From Phycisphaerales bacterium (GTDB lineage Bacteria > Planctomycetota > Phycisphaerae > Phycisphaerales > SM1A02): a stretch of 64,000 bases of DNA. Numbering within the stretch: position 1 is the stretch's first letter; each line of letters begins with the position of its first letter. The stretch covers positions 1 to 64,000 of the forward strand of contig JASMLG010000098.1 of the NCBI GenBank assembly GCA_030748805.1, read 5' to 3'. The translations under genes were made by a program, and so were the position numbers. Below the pieces are notes generated by a model, which was not told the DNA's origin, did not search any database, and saw only the letters and a list, made by a program, of their open reading frames with translations. Of this stretch, positions 34,457 to 43,212 are shown piece by piece.

Positions 34457-36016
34457 TTAGTTTGGGTCCTGGGGTCCAACTAAATCGCTAATTGCAGCGT
34501 CTGCTTCGGCTGATGGTGGGCCAATTGTAAGGGGTGCTGATCTTGCCGCTTCTCTCTTTTCTTTGTTTCCCAATAGATCAATTGAACGCCACCCACCGCG
34601 CTCAAATCTAATTGCCATGGTTAATCCAATCAAAATAATGTACACAGACGCCGCAATCCAAGGTCCAATTGATCCCACGCTCGGAAAAAAGGTAACAGCA
34701 ACCCACCCGCCACCAACTATAAACACCCAACTATAAACAGCCGTTGCTATACCGGGGAATACGGTATCGCCGGCACCACGAAGTGCGCCGGTATAGACAA
34801 TTCCCAGCGCATCAACTGTCTGAAATACCGCTATTACTATTAATAGGTTGGCTCCTATTTTTATTATTTCGTCTCTTTCCGCAGAAGCGTATTGGTTGCT
34901 GTTGATGAACATCTCAATAAACTCAAACCGAAACAAAACAAATACAGTTGCACAAACAGTCATGTACACCATGGCAATTACAACGCCTATTCTTGCTCGT
35001 ATAACTGCAGTGTCTGGCTTGTTTGCTCCAATATATTTTCCAACGATAGAATTAACCGCTACGTTTATCCCTACTGCTGGCATAAAACTAAGTTGTAGGA
35101 ACGCCAGTGCTATCCAACCAGCCGCCATATCGTTTGTTCCAAATTTCCCAACAAACACTGTCATGAACAATGCCCAACAAACAATTTCGTTCCCCCACTG
35201 AACTGAGCCTGGCCAACCAAGTTTAAAAATTGCTTTAATTGTTTTGAAAGAGGGCTGCCAGTTTTTTCGTGTTCCATATTTTTTGTTATATTTTGGACTC
35301 ACGAAAATTAGAAACGGTATAACTGTTTCCATAAACATTCCAATTACCGTTGCGATTGCTGCGCCTTTTAGTCCAAGTGCGGGGATGCCGGGTATTCCCG
35401 GTAAAAATCCATCGATTCCATTCTCCCCAAAAATTAAAATGTAGTTTGCAACAACATTAACAATGTTTGCTATAACTGTTGATATGGTTATTATTTTTGG
35501 TTTGTGCATCCCGAGAAAGTATTGAATAAACCCTCTGCCAAACAACAGAAACACACACCCCAAAAGCATATATGTTGAGTACATGGTTTCAAGTGAAACA
35601 AGTTTTGCGTCTTGTGGGTCTGGATTAATTGCTTGAAAGATGTGCGGGATTATGAAAAGAAACGGTACTATGATTACAACCCAACAGCCAATAGCCATCC
35701 ACGCGGCGTTCCATGGATATTTCACCCCTTTCTCTGGTTCGTTTGCACCAAGGTGTTGACTAACAAATGTATTGACAACTGTTACGACACCCACAATTGT
35801 TGAGATTGCTGCAAACGACCAAGTTCCAGAATTTCCCTGAGCAGCAATTTCTACCATTCCTACCTGACCAACCATAAGGCGGTCTGTAAATTGCATGACG
35901 GTAAAACTAACCATTGTCAAAATGGTTGGCCACGCAAGTGACCAAACCTCTACTGCGCCAAGACGTAGTTCGGGGAGTATTGATTGTTTGCTAGATGGTT
36001 GAGTTTCTTCAGCCAT
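34457..36016 (-). CDS. MATE family multidrug efflux transporter
   Basis: This is a 519-residue antiporter of the MATE (NorM-like) family with about twelve transmembrane helices in two MatE repeats (WSLAWPTILTMVSFTVMQFT, then IFKLGWPGSVQWGNEIVCWA). I prefer ATG 36016 (MAEETQPSSKQSIL), overlapping the redoxin stop by 8 bp; the ATG at 36073 would lengthen the overlap to 65 bp. The C-terminal region after the last helix (about 60 residues) is hydrophilic. The substrate is unknown. It follows the redoxin gene in the same direction. Confidence 0.9.
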   Translation of the reverse strand: MAEETQPSSKQSILPELRLGAVEVWSLAWPTILTMVSFTVMQFTDRLMVGQVGMVEIAAQGNSGTWSFAAISTIVGVVTVVNTFVSQHLGANEPEKGVKYPWNAAWMAIGCWVVIIVPFLFIIPHIFQAINPDPQDAKLVSLETMYSTYMLLGCVFLLFGRGFIQYFLGMHKPKIITISTVIANIVNVVANYILIFGENGIDGFLPGIPGIPALGLKGAAIATVIGMFMETVIPFLIFVSPKYNKKYGTRKNWQPSFKTIKAIFKLGWPGSVQWGNEIVCWALFMTVFVGKFGTNDMAAGWIALAFLQLSFMPAVGINVAVNSIVGKYIGANKPDTAVIRARIGVVIAMVYMTVCATVFVLFRFEFIEMFINSNQYASAERDEIIKIGANLLIVIAVFQTVDALGIVYTGALRGAGDTVFPGIATAVYSWVFIVGGGWVAVTFFPSVGSIGPWIAASVYIILIGLTMAIRFERGGWRSIDLLGNKEKREAARSAPLTIGPPSAEADAAISDLVGPQDPN

Positions 36017-37130
36017 GATCGGCTGTTGTGTTCCATCGACCACGCCTGAATGATCTGGAACCACCGTCTGCATCTATTACTTGTTGTATTAAATCTTTAG
36101 TAAGCTTGCTTGGATGACCTTGCCACCTAACGGTGTTGTCGCTGCTAATTATCATTGCCATAGGAATGCCTCGGCAAGAAACCGCATTTTGCATTCTTTT
36201 CTTTGAGTCAACAGCAACTCCATATTTCATTTTGTATTTTTTCATAAACTTTGTTATCTTAGAAGTGGTTTCTCCAGAAACCCCAACTATGGCGATACTG
36301 TCACCAAAATGTTCGTGCAATTCATTCATGTGAGGAATAGATCTCACGCACGGTCCGCACCAAGTAGCCCAAAACTCAACAATTCTTGTTCTGTCTTCCA
36401 CTTCTGTTTGCCCAGACACCCACTCCTCAATCTCAAACTTTGGTGCCTTTTTTCCCTGTTGGTTTTTTGCTGACCCAAAATTTGGGTTGTGCTCTGGATA
36501 GGACGCTGTTGGCACAACCTCTACCACCTTCTCTTCAACAGGTGGAACAAATGTCTCTACTTTTATGTCTGGGTTTCGCTCTTCAGCAACCAGTTCTTTG
36601 ATCGCATTTAGAAGATACTTTTTTTGCAGACCAACATGGCGAACCGCTCCATTTCTATCAATTATAAAGTTTGTTGGCTTTACATAAAAACCAAAAAGGT
36701 TGCACGTTTCACCCGTTGGATCAACGATGGTTGGAAACGTAAGTTTTTTCTTGTCTATATAGTTCTTGGCAGATTTGTGCCCCTCTGGTGTGTGGATTGT
36801 AATTAACACAACTCCGCTATCTTTATCTAATTTAGAAAGGGTGTTTCTTGCGGAGTATGTAGCTTGGCGCCCTTTTGAATTTGAGTTGCTCCATGATTGG
36901 ACAATTACAACATTACCTATAAGTTCTTTCCATGTAGTTTTTTCTTCTTCTCCTGAAAGGATCCAAAACGCACTGTCTGCTACTTCTGGTGGAGCGTAAG
37001 AAATCATATCTTCTAATGAAGACCTGTCTCTGGCGTCAAGGTTTTTATCAAGCCACTTTTCTGGTGTTGTTGATAGTGATGTGGATTGACTGACGATACA
37101 ACCGATAAGCAGTGTGGAAATACACAACAT
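36009..37130 (-). CDS. secreted protein with two thioredoxin-fold domains, one degenerate
   Basis: The start at ATG 37130 gives a 373-residue protein with a short Sec or lipoprotein signal (MLCISTLLIGC) and GGAG upstream. The first AhpC/TlpA-like domain (about 55-190) has SWSNSNSKGRQ where WCxxC is expected, so it lacks redox cysteines, yet it keeps a PTNFIIDRNGAVRHVGL strand. The second domain (about 215-365) has the active motif FWATWCGPCVRSIPHMNELH. TlpA-type proteins reduce disulfides outside the membrane, often for cytochrome c or copper sites. The paired inactive domain may serve binding. It is followed by the MATE gene. Confidence 0.85.
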   Translation of the reverse strand: MLCISTLLIGCIVSQSTSLSTTPEKWLDKNLDARDRSSLEDMISYAPPEVADSAFWILSGEEEKTTWKELIGNVVIVQSWSNSNSKGRQATYSARNTLSKLDKDSGVVLITIHTPEGHKSAKNYIDKKKLTFPTIVDPTGETCNLFGFYVKPTNFIIDRNGAVRHVGLQKKYLLNAIKELVAEERNPDIKVETFVPPVEEKVVEVVPTASYPEHNPNFGSAKNQQGKKAPKFEIEEWVSGQTEVEDRTRIVEFWATWCGPCVRSIPHMNELHEHFGDSIAIVGVSGETTSKITKFMKKYKMKYGVAVDSKKRMQNAVSCRGIPMAMIISSDNTVRWQGHPSKLTKDLIQQVIDADGGSRSFRRGRWNTTADHG

Positions 37131-37161
37131 GTCACATCTCCTGTTTCTTTGTAACCATACG

Positions 37162-39369
37162 CTACCAGTTTCCAATAACTTGAAGCAAGTCCGTTACATC
37201 AATAGAGCCATCAGGAACTATATCCTCATAACAAACCCCCTGACACTGCCCCCACTGAGAAACTATTGCCAAAATATCCGTTACGTTTACCAAACCGTCG
37301 CAGTTTACATCACCTAAAACACCATCTTGGGTTGATGACAAAAACTGTACGTCATCTACGTTCCAGCCAGAATATCTCCACCAGCTGTCTGTTGTCCCCA
37401 TCGTCCACCTAACCTGAACGCTTTGTTGGTTGTCTGCAATGTCAGAAATATCATAAACAACCAATTCCCATTGACTGTCATCTATAGTGCTGGGGTTTGT
37501 CCATACAGTTGTCCAATCTCCTGTTCCAGCGCGAACACTAATAGTCGCGTGATCATACGATGGTTGCTCAACATTTAAATAGCGCATAAACTGAAGCACT
37601 ACATTGGTTTGACCTGACATATCCAGCACCTCGGTGGTTAGGTGTTTTTCGGACATGTTGTTTTCATAATCACCATTTAGGTTGTAACCAACAACATTAG
37701 ATCCAGTAGCACCGCTTGTTGGATCTGGGTTTCCATATTGCCCACCACCACCCGTTGGTGTGCCCCAATTCCATTGTCCTTGGGTTGTCCAGTTTGGGCT
37801 AGAGTCCATGTTCCAAGAATAAATATCGCTTGCAACTCCAGCCGTAACAACCTCTTCTCCCTCTGGGTATCGTACTTCTTGTCCACTAGTTGTATTTGCG
37901 GTAAACCAAAACTCGCTGACAAGACCACATTCGGAAGATGGAAGCTCAACCTGATAATCGTTACCACCACCGTGAATTATTGGTCTTGAAGCAAACGCTC
38001 CGCTGTTACCATATCTAACATGTAGGGCAGGGGAATTAATATCAACCCCATCCTCAAAGATTGATTCAATTACCATTGGAAACGTTGCTATTTCTCCTTG
38101 GTCAACAAACTGAGGAATCCCCGTTGGAAACGAAAAAGATAGTGGTTTGTTTACAAAACTAAGCATCGTTAGTGCCGCCGCAAAACTTTCTTCACACGTA
38201 GGAACTATTTCGCTTGGCGGTAGGTCAAATCCGGGTGAACCGGTTGGCCTTAGTTCTATTGTGTATGACAGAGAACCTGCGTTTGTCGTCCAGTCGGGAA
38301 AAACCCCATCAGCAAGATATAAAAGGTCTCCACCTGTTCCAGCAACATATGTCTCCCCGTGAACACTCAAAATTGCGTCGCTCATTTGGGAAGAGAGTGC
38401 TTTTACAATGTTTACTCTGGGCGGAGGCGTGTTTGAACTTGCCCATGGCTCAAGAATAAGTTGTGAGTAATTGTGAAAATCAATATGAGACACTAGATTT
38501 GGAAGAGTGTTTATTAAATCTCTCATTGCCTGTGTTTCTGGCTCTGAAAAAGCTGCTGGTCCAACATAAACATCGCTGCAGGTGTCGTTGCTTGTGCTGT
38601 CTCCTCCATTCCACTGGTAATCCCAGTTTCTGTTTAAGTCAACACCTTCACAAAACCCACTGTTGTTTCTTCTGTTCTTTCTCCAAAACCTGTCACCACC
38701 ACTTGCGTAAGTAAACTCGTACCCGTCTGGGTTCACAATTGGAACAACAATCACTTCGGTTGACTCAAGGTATGATTGAATTGCTGGATCGTTAAACCAA
38801 CCGTTAACTATATTTTCAGCGACATACACCGGAACCATCACCGCAATCCACTCTCTTGCGTGTTGGCACCCGTTAAACAACACTTGTTTTCTTCCGGTAG
38901 TATCGCCGGGGGCTGTTATTCGAATACCGTGAATGTCTCTTCCTTCGTGGGTTGATCCAACAATGAACGTAGTTGTTATTTCTGGTGCAGACAACGAGAT
39001 GGATTGAAGCCTAGCGTTTACTTCGTCCCACGTTTTGTAGTCACTGTACCACCCACCAATTCCACGCTTCCTTGATTCTTCTCTTTCTCTTTCAAACTCA
39101 TCCAGCCGCTTATCAATATTGGTTTCTATTACTTTAAATTCTATTTTATTTTTTATAGCAAACCTTACAACCGACTCATCAAAAAGCATTGGCGTAATTC
39201 CACTGCTATCAAAACACGCAAGCGATCTTGCGCCAGCACATCTAAGGGCTTCAAGTTGATTCGGGCTTTCAATTTTGACTTCTGCTATTGATAGTCCGCT
39301 GTAGTTTCCGTGTCCAAACAAAAGTCCAGTAGCCAATGCGATTGTGTTTAATATCATCATAACTCTCAT
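37162..39369 (-). CDS. secreted M14 zinc carboxypeptidase with dockerin-like tail
   Basis: From ATG 39369 (MRVMMILNTIALATGLLFGH) the protein has 735 residues; the long upstream extension overlaps the divergent chaN gene. After the signal and a propeptide-like segment comes the M14 catalytic domain: GCQHAREWIAVMVP with the HxxE zinc motif, NPDGYEFTY, DLNRNWDYQW, a zinc His in HIDFHNYSQLI and the catalytic Glu in YTIELRPTGS. A beta-sandwich region follows, and two dockerin-type repeats (GDVNCDGLVNVTDILAIVSQ, then PDGSIDVTDLLQVIGNW) end the protein. Such planctomycete dockerin-like tails occur on many secreted hydrolases. It degrades peptides outside the cell or at its surface. Confidence 0.9.
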   Translation of the reverse strand: MRVMMILNTIALATGLLFGHGNYSGLSIAEVKIESPNQLEALRCAGARSLACFDSSGITPMLFDESVVRFAIKNKIEFKVIETNIDKRLDEFEREREESRKRGIGGWYSDYKTWDEVNARLQSISLSAPEITTTFIVGSTHEGRDIHGIRITAPGDTTGRKQVLFNGCQHAREWIAVMVPVYVAENIVNGWFNDPAIQSYLESTEVIVVPIVNPDGYEFTYASGGDRFWRKNRRNNSGFCEGVDLNRNWDYQWNGGDSTSNDTCSDVYVGPAAFSEPETQAMRDLINTLPNLVSHIDFHNYSQLILEPWASSNTPPPRVNIVKALSSQMSDAILSVHGETYVAGTGGDLLYLADGVFPDWTTNAGSLSYTIELRPTGSPGFDLPPSEIVPTCEESFAAALTMLSFVNKPLSFSFPTGIPQFVDQGEIATFPMVIESIFEDGVDINSPALHVRYGNSGAFASRPIIHGGGNDYQVELPSSECGLVSEFWFTANTTSGQEVRYPEGEEVVTAGVASDIYSWNMDSSPNWTTQGQWNWGTPTGGGGQYGNPDPTSGATGSNVVGYNLNGDYENNMSEKHLTTEVLDMSGQTNVVLQFMRYLNVEQPSYDHATISVRAGTGDWTTVWTNPSTIDDSQWELVVYDISDIADNQQSVQVRWTMGTTDSWWRYSGWNVDDVQFLSSTQDGVLGDVNCDGLVNVTDILAIVSQWGQCQGVCYEDIVPDGSIDVTDLLQVIGNW

Positions 39370-39455
39370 ATTATGAACATTTGTGGAGAAAATGCGAGAG
39401 GATTCCTGATAAATCAGTGTTTGACAGCAATAATCAATGATGGGATGCTGCACAA

Positions 39456-40412
39456 ATGAGTAAAACGACGGTTTTGTGTTCAATTGCAATAGCAGTGGTC
39501 GCTTCTGGGTGTGCGTCTGTTCCAGTCGGTCCAACAAGTGTTTTTGATGTTGACATTGACGTAAGGGCAGAAACAACGATTGTCCAAGTAAACAGCGGTG
39601 ATATTGTTGGGTGGGATTACTTGGTTGAAGCAATAGATGGCGCAGATGTTGTTCTTCTAGGGGAACTGCACGATCACGCTGTTGGTCATGCGGTTCAACT
39701 TGCCGTTGTGGAGGATGTCATGGATCGTTATCCGGGCAGCGCCCTTGCTCTTGAAATGCTTGAACGAGATGAACAACTTCGTGTTGATGATTACATGGAG
39801 GATTTTATTGATGCTAAAACACTTGCAGCAATAACCCAATCAAAAAACTGGGGGGGAGATGGGGGTTGGGAGGCGTGGTATCAACCAATAATTGATGCTG
39901 CAAAATTAAGGGGTGGAAGGGTTGTCGCCGCAAATGCACCAAGAAGGTATGTTCGTTTAGCAAGAACCGACGGGTATGAAAGAATTGAAGACCTGCCAAA
40001 AGAACGGCGGGTGTTTGTCGACTACCCTGAGGTTCTTTCCAGCGGTAGGTATCGAGAGCGCTTTTGGGAATATGCCTCTCATGATGAAGATGAGTCAGAA
40101 GAGGTTGACGTTACAACCATTGACCCAGACGATCCAATGTTGCCGACTTTTAAAAGCATGCAGGCGTGGGATGCAACGATGGCACAGTCAATAGTTGATG
40201 CTGACCCAACAAAAAAACAAAAGGTTGTTCTGTTGGTTGGCCAGTTTCATGTTGAATATGATGGGGGTGTCGTTCAGGAACTAAGAAACAGAATGCCCAG
40301 TTTGAGTGTTCTTGTGGTTTCCATTCAAAAAACGTTTCCTGAACCTGAAGATGAGTGGCAAGCAGAACCACAAATATCTGACATTATGATTGTTGAAAAC
40401 GCGAGTGATTAA
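39456..40412 (+). CDS. ChaN family heme-binding-like lipoprotein
   Basis: This 318-residue protein has a lipoprotein signal (AIAVVASGCASVPVG). The ChaN/DUF399 domain shows the family motif VVLLGELHDHAVGHAVQL (about 67-84), LALEMLERDEQLRVDDYM, WGGDGGWEAWYQPIIDAAKL, and VVLLVGQFHVEYDGGV. ChaN from Campylobacter binds heme as a dimer, so iron or heme handling at the envelope is possible here, but a hydrolase-like or unknown activity is equally compatible. The 3' end overlaps the convergent sua5-like gene by 4 bp. Confidence 0.9.
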   Translation: MSKTTVLCSIAIAVVASGCASVPVGPTSVFDVDIDVRAETTIVQVNSGDIVGWDYLVEAIDGADVVLLGELHDHAVGHAVQLAVVEDVMDRYPGSALALEMLERDEQLRVDDYMEDFIDAKTLAAITQSKNWGGDGGWEAWYQPIIDAAKLRGGRVVAANAPRRYVRLARTDGYERIEDLPKERRVFVDYPEVLSSGRYRERFWEYASHDEDESEEVDVTTIDPDDPMLPTFKSMQAWDATMAQSIVDADPTKKQKVVLLVGQFHVEYDGGVVQELRNRMPSLSVLVVSIQKTFPEPEDEWQAEPQISDIMIVENASD

Positions 40413-41350
40413 TCTGAACTACACCTAATAAGACGATCGTTAACTGCGTCCCAACCGGGGCTTTCTCCTGGTTTTTCTATGACAATTTCGCCTGCACCAA
40501 CGGCATCTGCGCTTCGCAAAACCTCGTACATGTTTCTTGCATATTCTGTTGGGTTACTTGACATCTGAAAAACTTTTAGTGCCTGTATTGGGTTTCCGTG
40601 AACACAAATCACAGCGTTGTTTTTGTTTTTGTGGGTTGAAACGAATTCAGAAGAAACCAGCTTAACTTTTGTGCTTGGTGCATAGTGTCGAATGGCTGTT
40701 CCAGGGGCATTGATTTGGGTTGTTGGCACTGTTACCAACAAACTCCCAAGTTCGGATTCCAGTTCCTTCACCGAAACAGATCCTAATCTCAAAATGTTTG
40801 GCTCGTTTACCATTGATAAAATGGTTGATTCTATTCCTAGCCCGCACGATCCTCCGTCAATAACCTGTACTCGACCGAGAAAATCGTCGTCAACGTGAGT
40901 TGCGGTGGTTGGAGAAATGTGTCCAGACAGATTCGCCGAAGGTGCTGAAATTGGTCCACCAAAACTTTCTAAAAGTTTTCTTGAAACCGGGTGTGACGGA
41001 CACCTAATTGCGATTGTGTCGTGACCGCCACACGCTGCCCTTGGAACGCTGTCGCTCTTTGAAAGAATTAAAGTAAGTGGTCCTGGCCAAAATTTACTGG
41101 CAAGCAAATCGCATTTGTCATTCCAGTTGTTTGTTAGCCCGTGAACCCAAGAAACATCAAGAACGTGTGCAATCATCGGGTTGTTGATTGGCCTCCCCTT
41201 CATCTGGTAAACCTTTTCGATTGCCTCGGTGTTAAACGTGTCGCAACCAAGTCCGTAAACTGTTTCGGTTGCAAACGCAACCACCCCACCACCGCTAAGG
41301 GTTGTAGCCGCTTTTTCAATGTTTGCTTCTGTTGGCTTTACAACGGTCAT
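40409..41350 (-). CDS. threonylcarbamoyl-AMP synthase (Sua5-type, two-domain)
   Basis: This 313-residue enzyme makes threonylcarbamoyl-AMP for the t6A modification at tRNA position 37. The YrdC domain is clear: GGVVAFATETVYGLGCDTFN, VYQMKGRPINNPMIAHV, TIAIRCPSHPV, SAPSANLSGHISPT and GIESTILSM. A C-terminal Sua5 domain (about 210-313, GTAIRHYAPSTKVKL) makes it the longer Sua5 form rather than TsaC. The start overlaps the TolC-like gene stop by 4 bp. Confidence 0.93.
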   Translation of the reverse strand: MTVVKPTEANIEKAATTLSGGGVVAFATETVYGLGCDTFNTEAIEKVYQMKGRPINNPMIAHVLDVSWVHGLTNNWNDKCDLLASKFWPGPLTLILSKSDSVPRAACGGHDTIAIRCPSHPVSRKLLESFGGPISAPSANLSGHISPTTATHVDDDFLGRVQVIDGGSCGLGIESTILSMVNEPNILRLGSVSVKELESELGSLLVTVPTTQINAPGTAIRHYAPSTKVKLVSSEFVSTHKNKNNAVICVHGNPIQALKVFQMSSNPTEYARNMYEVLRSADAVGAGEIVIEKPGESPGWDAVNDRLIRCSSD

Positions 41351-43110
41351 TGTTTTGTTTGCGGAGATTCATCAATAACTAAAACTTGATGTGTGTCAAG
41401 GGTTGTTCCCATTGCCTTGTTTAGTGAAACAATTGCCTTGTTGTAATTGACAATTGACCCGAACTCGGCAATCCTAGCGTTTGCCACCCCAACTTGGGTT
41501 TGTAGTTTTAAGTTTAAAAATGTTGGGGTTAGCCCGGCCATCGTTTCTTCTTCTACTGCAAGCGCTCGCATGTTTTCTGTTTGAGCAATGCGATATGACG
41601 CGTTTGCTTGTATTAATTCATTGTTGGTAACAATGTCCCGAAGGGCGTTTTTTACGTCCAATAGAGTTTGCTGAACGGCCTGTTTATATGCTGCAACCGC
41701 TGACATTTGTTGTAGCCGAGACGACTGATACATCGCCTTTGCTGCTCTGTTTCCAAGCGGGACACTAAACTTAAGCCCAAGCACGTAATTCAAATAATCT
41801 CCATCAAACACTTCTTGGTATCCGTCTCCAGCGGTGTCACCAAGACCATAAAACGACATTTGTGCTTGCATGTCAAGTTGTGGCAAGAGAGCGTTGTCTG
41901 CAACTTTCATGTTGATTGATTCGCTGTCAATTGTCATGGCTAATTTGCGTAAATCGGGTCTTCTTTCAAGTGCGGTGACGATTGCCTGTCTTAATGAAAT
42001 CGATACTTGGTTTGCGGTAATTGAGCCGGTTGGAACGATTACTTCCTCCGACTCAATTGGAAGGGTGTTGGTGTTAATGAGTTTTTTTAGCGCATCAGAA
42101 GAGCGGTGAACAAGAGATTGTTGGGAAATGACCTCAGCCCTTCTTTGTTGAACAGTTGCTGCGGCTTGTGCGTAATCGGCGTCACCCGTGTCATATCCCA
42201 TTCTAAGCCTTAATACTTCTACTACCGCCTCGCCTTCTTCCAAAAGCCACAGTTTAACTTGTAGTGTTTTCCATTGGAGGCCAAGGTCAAAATACGCTTT
42301 TTCGGTTTCGCTAACTGCTGTGTTTATTGCTTCTATTAAATCCTCTTTAGCTTGGTTTTGTGCAATTTGTGCAAGTTTGATTTGAGAAAGCGTTACCGTT
42401 TCTCCAAAGTTTCTCAAAAGTGGTTGAGATAATTCAACCGAGCCGATGCTTTGCCACGCTGGGTCTGGTGAGTAATTAAAGCCAGCCCCGTCGTTTTTTG
42501 TTTCATTTAAATCAGATGATATTGTTACGGTTCCACCACCATACAGCTTCTTTACAAGTTCTGCGTTTGCATTGAATGTGTCTGTTGAGGACTCTGAAGA
42601 ACTAAGCGGTGTGCCGTCTGGCAGCACAACCTGTTGTTGTGGAATCCTTGATCTTGTAGACGATGCGCCGGCGCCGAACACAAAATCAAATGCTGCTTCG
42701 GCTGATATTAATGATTGGTTTGCTATTTTTGGTTGAAGGGATGCTATTTCTATATCTAGGTTATTTTCAATTGCAAAAGAGACGGCTTCGTTTATTGTCA
42801 ACGATGTTTTAACCGCTTCGTTTAGATGCAAATCAAACCCAACAACAGAATCCCAATCTAGTGGATCTCTTGATGGTGTGATTTTGGCAAGTTCTTCCAT
42901 CCTGTGGGCAAGCGACTCTTCAACGGTTGTTTTTGTGGAAGAAGGTAGCGTCATTACAGAATCAACATCTGTATTGCGTGATTCATCTAGTAATAGATCC
43001 TCTATGGTGTGTTGGCGGTATTCCACAGAATAGTCCCCGAGAGGTGATGAGCAGCCCTGAATAACAATAATTGACACAAGGGCTTGTATTGAACAACTTT
43101 TTTTATACAT
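41347..43110 (-). CDS. TolC family outer-membrane efflux protein
   Basis: This 587-residue protein has a lipoprotein-type signal (LVSIIVIQGCSSPLGDY) and two outer-membrane efflux repeats of long helices and short strands (TLSQIKLAQIAQNQAKEDLI, QLDMQAQMSFYGLGDTAGDG and the C-terminal NARIAEFGSIVNYNKAIVSL). TolC-like proteins form the outer-membrane duct of tripartite efflux or type I secretion. The inner-membrane and adaptor partners are not in the window. The first about 110 residues precede the first repeat and are longer than in E. coli TolC. It is coupled to the downstream Sua5 gene. Confidence 0.92.
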   Translation of the reverse strand: MYKKSCSIQALVSIIVIQGCSSPLGDYSVEYRQHTIEDLLLDESRNTDVDSVMTLPSSTKTTVEESLAHRMEELAKITPSRDPLDWDSVVGFDLHLNEAVKTSLTINEAVSFAIENNLDIEIASLQPKIANQSLISAEAAFDFVFGAGASSTRSRIPQQQVVLPDGTPLSSSESSTDTFNANAELVKKLYGGGTVTISSDLNETKNDGAGFNYSPDPAWQSIGSVELSQPLLRNFGETVTLSQIKLAQIAQNQAKEDLIEAINTAVSETEKAYFDLGLQWKTLQVKLWLLEEGEAVVEVLRLRMGYDTGDADYAQAAATVQQRRAEVISQQSLVHRSSDALKKLINTNTLPIESEEVIVPTGSITANQVSISLRQAIVTALERRPDLRKLAMTIDSESINMKVADNALLPQLDMQAQMSFYGLGDTAGDGYQEVFDGDYLNYVLGLKFSVPLGNRAAKAMYQSSRLQQMSAVAAYKQAVQQTLLDVKNALRDIVTNNELIQANASYRIAQTENMRALAVEEETMAGLTPTFLNLKLQTQVGVANARIAEFGSIVNYNKAIVSLNKAMGTTLDTHQVLVIDESPQTKQ

Positions 43111-43141
43111 GTCTTAAGAATACCATTATCAAGGAGTTGCC

Positions 43142-43150
43142 ATGTGGTAA
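43142..43150 (+). other. three-codon micro-ORF with strong Shine-Dalgarno
   Basis: AAGGAG at 43131-43136 is followed by ATG TGG TAA at 43142-43150, in the leader of the gene at 43213. A ribosome could initiate and stop after two codons. This may be accidental or a relic of a former start. Leader micro-ORFs can influence downstream translation, but nothing else supports it here. Confidence 0.25.
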
Positions 43151-43212
43151 AAACAAGTGTACCCTCACCATATATCTAAACGTCCTACGAAACACGGAAG
43201 TCGAGGAGGCCG

